This document shows, one piece after another, positions 15,009 to 18,973 of a stretch of 18,973 bases of DNA (position 1 is the stretch's first letter; every line of letters begins with the position of its first letter). This DNA comes from JBFHIZ01 sp041596215 (GTDB lineage Bacteria; Bacillota; Clostridia; Lachnospirales; Lachnospiraceae), in assembly GCA_041596215.1 (NCBI GenBank), contig JBFHIZ010000038.1, forward strand, positions 1-18,973. Direction: 5' to 3'. A program made the translations under genes and the position numbers. The notes beneath the pieces were generated by a model. That model searched no databases. It was not told the origin of the DNA and saw nothing but the letters and a program-made list of their open reading frames with translations.

Positions 15009-15740
15009 TTATTTAAGATTAAAAGCAACCAAAGAAATTCCAGAAATAATCAAGATAATTATAACTATTTTTTTTACGATTTTCTCATTTAAAACAGAAC
15101 TGCTTTTCATTCCACAAAACAATCCAGCTAGCATAACTGGTAGCAGAACAACTGATATCTTGCATGCGTTCCACGTAATAATTCCCGCAATACTATAACT
15201 TGTAATACGAAATATATTTTCTACCAAAAATACCATACAAATATTTGCCTTGAACGCCTTACTATTATCTGAAACGCGTGTAAGATAAGCCGCTAACAAT
15301 GCGCCAATCCCATACATTCCACATAGAATTCCCGAAAATATTCCAATTCCAATTTGTAATATTTTTGATTCTTTTCCACTTTTTTTGGCTGATTCTCTTA
15401 ATAACATTTCGACACCAATACCGATTACAATTATTCCAAATATAATTTTCACGATTTTTGCATCCACATTTTTTAAAAGAAATATTCCTGGTAAACTGCC
15501 CAGAATTACTAATATGGATAAACTAACACATATTTTCCAATCTATTTGCTTTCTTTCTTTCCACGCAACAATAATATTGCTTGGAAATCCCACCAATAAT
15601 TCCACTGGAGAAATGTATATATTATTCGTTCTAAAGCTAAGAATCGATGTAAACACTAATGTATTTGCAAAACCTGACAATCCTTTTACAAAGAAAGCAC
15701 AAAAAGTTGCAATCAACAACCATATTTCTATCTGTTCCAA
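15009..15740 (-). CDS. TSUP (TauE/SafE) family membrane permease
   Basis: Probable anion or sulfur-compound permease, 243 residues with about eight hydrophobic segments in two similar halves. Family-like features are the N-terminal ATFCAFFVKGLSGFANTLVF (about 11-30), the PVELLVGFPSNI loop, and the second-half equivalent IGIFSGILCGMYGIGALLAAYL (about 132-153). The start is TTG at 15740: it has AGGAGG 9 bases upstream and lies 17 bases after the exonuclease stop, and no better ATG is near. Members export or import sulfite, sulfoacetate, thiosulfate and related organic sulfur compounds; which one applies is unknown. The direction of transport cannot be read from the sequence. Confidence 0.85.
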   Translation of the reverse strand: MEQIEIWLLIATFCAFFVKGLSGFANTLVFTSILSFRTNNIYISPVELLVGFPSNIIVAWKERKQIDWKICVSLSILVILGSLPGIFLLKNVDAKIVKIIFGIIVIGIGVEMLLRESAKKSGKESKILQIGIGIFSGILCGMYGIGALLAAYLTRVSDNSKAFKANICMVFLVENIFRITSYSIAGIITWNACKISVVLLPVMLAGLFCGMKSSSVLNEKIVKKIVIIILIISGISLVAFNLK

Positions 15741-15757
15741 CTAGTAATTCCTCCTGC

Positions 15758-16498
15758 CTACAAATCAAAACTTATTTGTGTATATTCTACTTGCTCTTTT
15801 TTTGACAAAGCAGGTAACGTTTCTTCTTCCCTTGTCAGACCCGCATTGAATTTCTGTGGAAAATACGCAATTCCTTCTATTTTTCTTCCACTTATTCCAT
15901 ATTTAGGATGGTAACCAAAAACATTTACATACTGGTGCAAATCATCTCGCTCTTCTCGCATTTTCTTCAACACTTCCATTAGTGCCATTACATCATCAAT
16001 TGCTCTATGACTATTTACCACTTTATCTTCTAATCCATACTCTTTAATTGCATTTGCAAGTCTATGTGGGTATGCTCTACGATCTTTATAAATTGTCAAG
16101 GTATCGACATAAGCAAATCGAGGAAGCTTATAATCTTTTAATAGTTCTAACAAGAATAAAACGTCAAATTGTGCGTTGTGAGCAACCCATATTGTGCTAT
16201 CCTCTATTAAGTTCAGAATTTCTTCTGCTAATTTTTCTTGTTTTACCCCTTCTTCCTTTAATTTTCGATCCGTAATTCCAGTTAACTCAACAATTTTTTT
16301 AGGAAGAACCTTCCCTTCTGGAAGAGAGCAAAAATAATCTAATTCTTTTTCTTTTTTTATTTTTCCTTCCTTATTGATTGTAAACTTTATTGCTGCAAAT
16401 TCAATGATTTGGCAAGTGCGATAATCCAAACCATTTGTTTCACAATCAAAAATAATCAAACTTTTAAAGTCTTTTATGTGTTTTACATACGTATCCAT
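15758..16498 (-). CDS. DnaQ-like 3'-5' exonuclease (DEDDh family)
   Basis: Predicted 3'-5' exonuclease of the RNase T/DnaQ superfamily, 246 residues. The motifs are complete: ExoI FDCETNG with Asp18 and Glu20, ExoII HNAQFDV with Asp112 (and VDT Asp132), ExoIII HRAIDD with His164 and Asp168. The C-terminal 60 residues (YHPKYGISGRKIEGIAYFPQ onward) form an extension outside the nuclease core. It is stand-alone, not fused to a PolC polymerase or DinG helicase, so repair, RNA trimming or oligonucleotide clearance are all possible. AAGGAG lies close (5 bases) before the ATG. It is the first gene of the minus-strand run; a TATAAT on the minus strand at 16562-16557 could serve as -10, though no good -35 is visible. 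Confidence 0.9.
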   Translation of the reverse strand: MDTYVKHIKDFKSLIIFDCETNGLDYRTCQIIEFAAIKFTINKEGKIKKEKELDYFCSLPEGKVLPKKIVELTGITDRKLKEEGVKQEKLAEEILNLIEDSTIWVAHNAQFDVLFLLELLKDYKLPRFAYVDTLTIYKDRRAYPHRLANAIKEYGLEDKVVNSHRAIDDVMALMEVLKKMREERDDLHQYVNVFGYHPKYGISGRKIEGIAYFPQKFNAGLTREEETLPALSKKEQVEYTQISFDL

Positions 16499-16612
16499 GA
16501 TGTCTCCTTTTTATTTTTTCAAATTATCAATTTATTCTTTCTTTTTCTTGAATTTAATTATACAATAAATAGAAAGAATATTATACGATTTTAACAAGAA
16601 AGGATATACATT

Positions 16613-17584
16613 TTGCAAAATTTAAATGAATTACTACTTCTTGAAGATAATTTCCAGGAAAAAATAGAAACTCTAGTTTCGCCCTTTTTAAAACAAATTG
16701 AAAAAAAAGGAAATTTTCTTACTACAAAATCAGAAACCATTCATTACGAATATTATAAGCACCCACAAGAAAAAGGGGCTATTGTCATTTCACATGGGTT
16801 TTGTGAGTTTACAAAGAAATATAAAGAAGTTATATATTATTTTTACCAAGTAGGGTATTCCGTATATATTATGGACCACTGTGGGCATGGATATTCTACT
16901 CGAAGAGTCGCAGATAAAAGCTTAGTGCATATCTCTTCCTACGATGATTATGTATCTTCCTTTCATACCTTTATTTCCGAAATTGTTCTTAAAAACAATG
17001 CAAGCCGTTTTCTTATTTTATTTGCCCATTCTATGGGTGGGGCAATCTCCGCTTTATATTTAGAAGCGCATCCTTCCATATTCCATTGCGCGATTTTCTC
17101 TTCCCCTATGTTAGAAATTAATTATGGGAAAACACCGTATCCTTTTATTTGGTTGTGGATGACCTATAAGCGTTTACGTAAACATGACCAAGAATATATT
17201 TTAGGTAACAAACCTTTTGATAAAACTCCTTATTTTGAAGAAAGTAGTTGTGTATCGAAAGCAAGATTTGATTATATTTTTTCTATGCGTTTAGCAGATG
17301 AAAACTTCCAAACATTTGGGGGTTCCTATGCTTGGGCTCATGCAAGTATCAAAGCACTTAAACAGTTGCAAAAAAATGCATCCAAAGTATCTACTAATAT
17401 CTTACTTTTTCAGGCTGGACGAGACACCACGGTCAAACCTGGAGGGCAAATTCGATTTGCAAAAAAATCAAAACAGACACGTCTTTGCATCCTGTCAGAA
17501 TCGAAGCATGAAATTTTTAATGCAGATTATGAAACTCGAAAAACATATTATCAAGAAATCTTTCATTTTCTTGAACAAATATAA
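16613..17584 (+). CDS. Alpha/beta hydrolase, lysophospholipase/monoacylglycerol lipase-like
   Basis: Serine hydrolase of the Hydrolase_4 (PldB-like) group, 323 residues. An N-terminal extension of about 40 residues precedes the core strand AIVISHGFCEFTKKY (56-70), then MDHCGHGYSTR (87-97), nucleophile elbow AHSMGGAIS with Ser140, Asp271 in AGRDTTV and His299 in SKHEIF, giving a full triad. A cap region spans about 170-250. No signal peptide is seen, so it is probably cytoplasmic or membrane-associated. The start is TTG at 16613 with AAGAAAGGA 8 bases upstream; the nearby ATG at 16626 is out of frame. It runs divergently from the exonuclease gene. It likely acts on lysophospholipids or monoglycerides, by family only. 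Confidence 0.87.
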   Translation: MQNLNELLLLEDNFQEKIETLVSPFLKQIEKKGNFLTTKSETIHYEYYKHPQEKGAIVISHGFCEFTKKYKEVIYYFYQVGYSVYIMDHCGHGYSTRRVADKSLVHISSYDDYVSSFHTFISEIVLKNNASRFLILFAHSMGGAISALYLEAHPSIFHCAIFSSPMLEINYGKTPYPFIWLWMTYKRLRKHDQEYILGNKPFDKTPYFEESSCVSKARFDYIFSMRLADENFQTFGGSYAWAHASIKALKQLQKNASKVSTNILLFQAGRDTTVKPGGQIRFAKKSKQTRLCILSESKHEIFNADYETRKTYYQEIFHFLEQI

Positions 17585-17658
17585 TTCTTTATATCTTATA
17601 TTTTTTACCAGTATTTTACATAAAATTTATTTTTTGTTCCACGTTTTATATCACAAGT

Positions 17659-17670
17659 AATGGTACCATT
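17659..17670. promoter_or_regulatory. Perfect 12-base palindrome before the MFS gene
   Basis: AATGGTACCATT is a perfect palindrome 26 bases before the MFS start codon and just ahead of its ribosome site. It could be an operator, but chance cannot be excluded. No convincing -35/-10 pair was found in 17585-17696. Confidence 0.3.
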
Positions 17671-17696
17671 TAATCATGTATTAAGGAGGGAAATTA

Positions 17697-18938
17697 ATGA
17701 AACTAACAAAACAAGAAAAATCATGGGTGTTCGTCGATTGCGGAAATTCTGCTTATTCCATCGCCGTTACCACCGCGCTATTACCAATTATCTTTGGCAT
17801 GTTCGATAACGTAAGTAACAGTATGGATTTAGGCTATTACAATTCTTTTGCCAGTATTGTCGTTGCTTTACTTAGTCCCATTTTAGGTTCCATTGCCGAC
17901 TATAAGGATAAAAAGAAACGATTTTTTATCTTCTTTACCTTTCTCGGAGTTTTTACAACAGGCGCATTGGCATTTATTCCACCATCAAGTGGTCAATGGC
18001 AAATTTTAATTCTTTTCTTTATTCTTTCAGCAATTGGTTTTGCAGGTTCTAATATTTTTTACGATGCTTTCTTAGTCGATGTTTCGACCAACGAACGTAT
18101 GGATCGCGTTTCTTCTAATGGCTTTGCTTTTGGTTATATTTCAAGTGTCATTCCTTTTGGAATCAGTTTAGGTTTGATTTTTCTTATGGGTATGGATAAA
18201 GCGATTGGATATCAAATTGGTTTTATTATTACCGCTCTTTGGTGGGGTCTTTTTACCATTCCCCTTATTAAACATGTAAAGCAAACACATTATATTGAAC
18301 CAGAACCAAAACCTGTGGCAAATAGTTTTAAACGTCTTTTTCTCACCTTTAAAAATATCAAGCAGCATAAAATTGTCTTCGTTTTCTTAATTGCTTATTT
18401 TTTCTATATTGATGGCGTTGATACCATCATTAAAATGGTTGTGCCTTATGCAACTTCTGTTTTAGGGCCAGATGCCCTAAGTACTTTTATGTTATTAGCT
18501 ATTCTTCTTGTCATTCAAATTGTTGCTTTTCCATTTGCTATTATATATGGAAGACTTGCAAAACGTTTTTCTGCAAAAACGATGATCATCGTTGGAATCA
18601 TCACCTACATTATTGCTTGTGTTGCTGCCTTTTTTATCACTTCTACATGGCATATTTTCGTTCTTGGTGGTTTGATTGCCTCCGCACAAGGTGGTATTCA
18701 AGGTCTTAGTCGTTCCTATTTTGCTAAAATTATTCCAAAAGACAAATCAAATGAGTTTTTTGGCTTTTATAATATTTTCGGAAAATTCTCAGCGATTATT
18801 GGAACCTCTGTTATGGCATTCACTACAACATTAACTGGCAATGCTAGATACAGTATATTAGGAATCATTCCCTTGTTTATCATTGGATATTTGATTTTCC
18901 GGACCTTACCAAAAGAAGGAATTTCTGAAACTGTTTAA
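17697..18938 (+). CDS. MFS transporter of the UMF1/Atg22-like family
   Basis: Major facilitator membrane transporter, 413 residues with about twelve hydrophobic segments split by a hydrophilic central loop at about 198-222 (HVKQTHYIEPEPKPVANSFK). The opening EKSWVFVDCGNSAYSIAVTT matches the W-x-x-x-D-x-x-N-S-A-Y signature of this group, and the loop after helix 2 carries GSIADYKDKKKRF, a degenerate MFS motif A. The second half has AQGGIQGLSRSYFAKIIPK near 338-356 and FFGFYNIFGKFSAIIG near 362-377, also typical. AAGGAGG sits 7 bases before the ATG. Fungal Atg22 is described as an amino-acid effluxer; for bacterial members the substrate is generally unknown. It follows the lipase-like gene by 112 bases and may have its own promoter. 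Confidence 0.9.
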   Translation: MKLTKQEKSWVFVDCGNSAYSIAVTTALLPIIFGMFDNVSNSMDLGYYNSFASIVVALLSPILGSIADYKDKKKRFFIFFTFLGVFTTGALAFIPPSSGQWQILILFFILSAIGFAGSNIFYDAFLVDVSTNERMDRVSSNGFAFGYISSVIPFGISLGLIFLMGMDKAIGYQIGFIITALWWGLFTIPLIKHVKQTHYIEPEPKPVANSFKRLFLTFKNIKQHKIVFVFLIAYFFYIDGVDTIIKMVVPYATSVLGPDALSTFMLLAILLVIQIVAFPFAIIYGRLAKRFSAKTMIIVGIITYIIACVAAFFITSTWHIFVLGGLIASAQGGIQGLSRSYFAKIIPKDKSNEFFGFYNIFGKFSAIIGTSVMAFTTTLTGNARYSILGIIPLFIIGYLIFRTLPKEGISETV

Positions 18939-18954
18939 TTTCTATCTATTTAAC

Positions 18955-18973
18955 AAAAAAAGGCCTCTTAAAC
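18955..18973 (+). terminator. Probable first arm of a terminator, cut by the window edge
   Basis: AAAAAAAGGCCTCTTAAAC begins 16 bases after the MFS stop codon and looks like the 5' arm of a bidirectional terminator. The second arm would lie beyond the window, so this rests on resemblance and position only. Confidence 0.4.

Noticed and set aside
15385..15744. Plus-strand 119-codon frame across the TSUP gene
   Set aside because: Antisense to a recognisable membrane protein; no family features or ribosome site.
16499..16612. Strong divergent promoters between exonuclease and lipase-like genes
   Set aside because: TATAAT-like boxes exist on the minus strand (16557-16562 and 16580-16585), but none has a matching -35 at 16-18 bases, and the region is nearly all A and T.
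1..18973. CRISPR array, tRNA, rRNA, transposon or prophage genes
   Set aside because: No regularly spaced direct repeats, cloverleaf-like segment, transposase or phage protein was recognised on either strand.

Overview
The window is AT-rich DNA with strong AGGAGG-type ribosome sites, short spacers and tight operons. With the gene families present (YesM/YesN-type two-component system, ChvE/GguAB sugar ABC transporter, a chemoreceptor), this suggests a motile low-GC Firmicute of the Clostridia, probably Lachnospiraceae-like. The family assignment is inference from protein style; there is no rRNA gene or other taxonomic marker.

Layout. (1) Bases 1-1145, minus: the first 381 codons of polyphosphate kinase, cut by the window edge, with a roughly 280-base leader/promoter region and a terminator shared with the next gene. 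(2) Bases 1425-12638, minus: a large sugar-sensing, uptake and chemotaxis locus. In transcription order it holds a membrane-anchored periplasmic-binding-protein-like sensor, a YesM/LytS-type histidine kinase, a YesN-type AraC response regulator, a XylF-like lipoprotein, a ChvE-like lipoprotein, a two-domain sugar ATPase (GguA/MmsA type), a permease (GguB/MmsB type), and, after a structured terminator-like leader, a methyl-accepting chemotaxis protein. (3) Bases 12673-13409, plus: a divergent HAD-family hydrolase with a clear sigma-A-type promoter. (4) Bases 13408-16498, minus: a small membrane protein gene, then a four-gene run (DnaQ-like exonuclease, TSUP-family permease, alpha/beta hydrolase, small membrane protein) ending at a good terminator. 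(5) Bases 16613-18938, plus: a lysophospholipase-like alpha/beta hydrolase and an Atg22/UMF1-type MFS transporter.

How the genes work together. The first three genes of region 2 have the order and architecture of the XylFII-LytS-YesN three-component system known from Clostridium beijerinckii: a membrane-tethered sugar-binding protein modulates the kinase, which phosphorylates the regulator that switches on the uptake genes. Here the regulator is followed immediately by two different soluble-type binding lipoproteins (XylF-like and ChvE-like) that appear to share one ATPase and one permease, so the locus has three binding-protein folds and one channel. The chemoreceptor gene at the end suggests that the same sugar, or one of the loaded binding proteins, also steers motility. 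RNA hairpins lie before and after the ChvE gene and in front of the chemoreceptor, suggesting that relative expression along the transcript is tuned after initiation.

No CRISPR array, tRNA, rRNA, insertion sequence or prophage gene was seen. There is no gene-free stretch longer than 300 bases.
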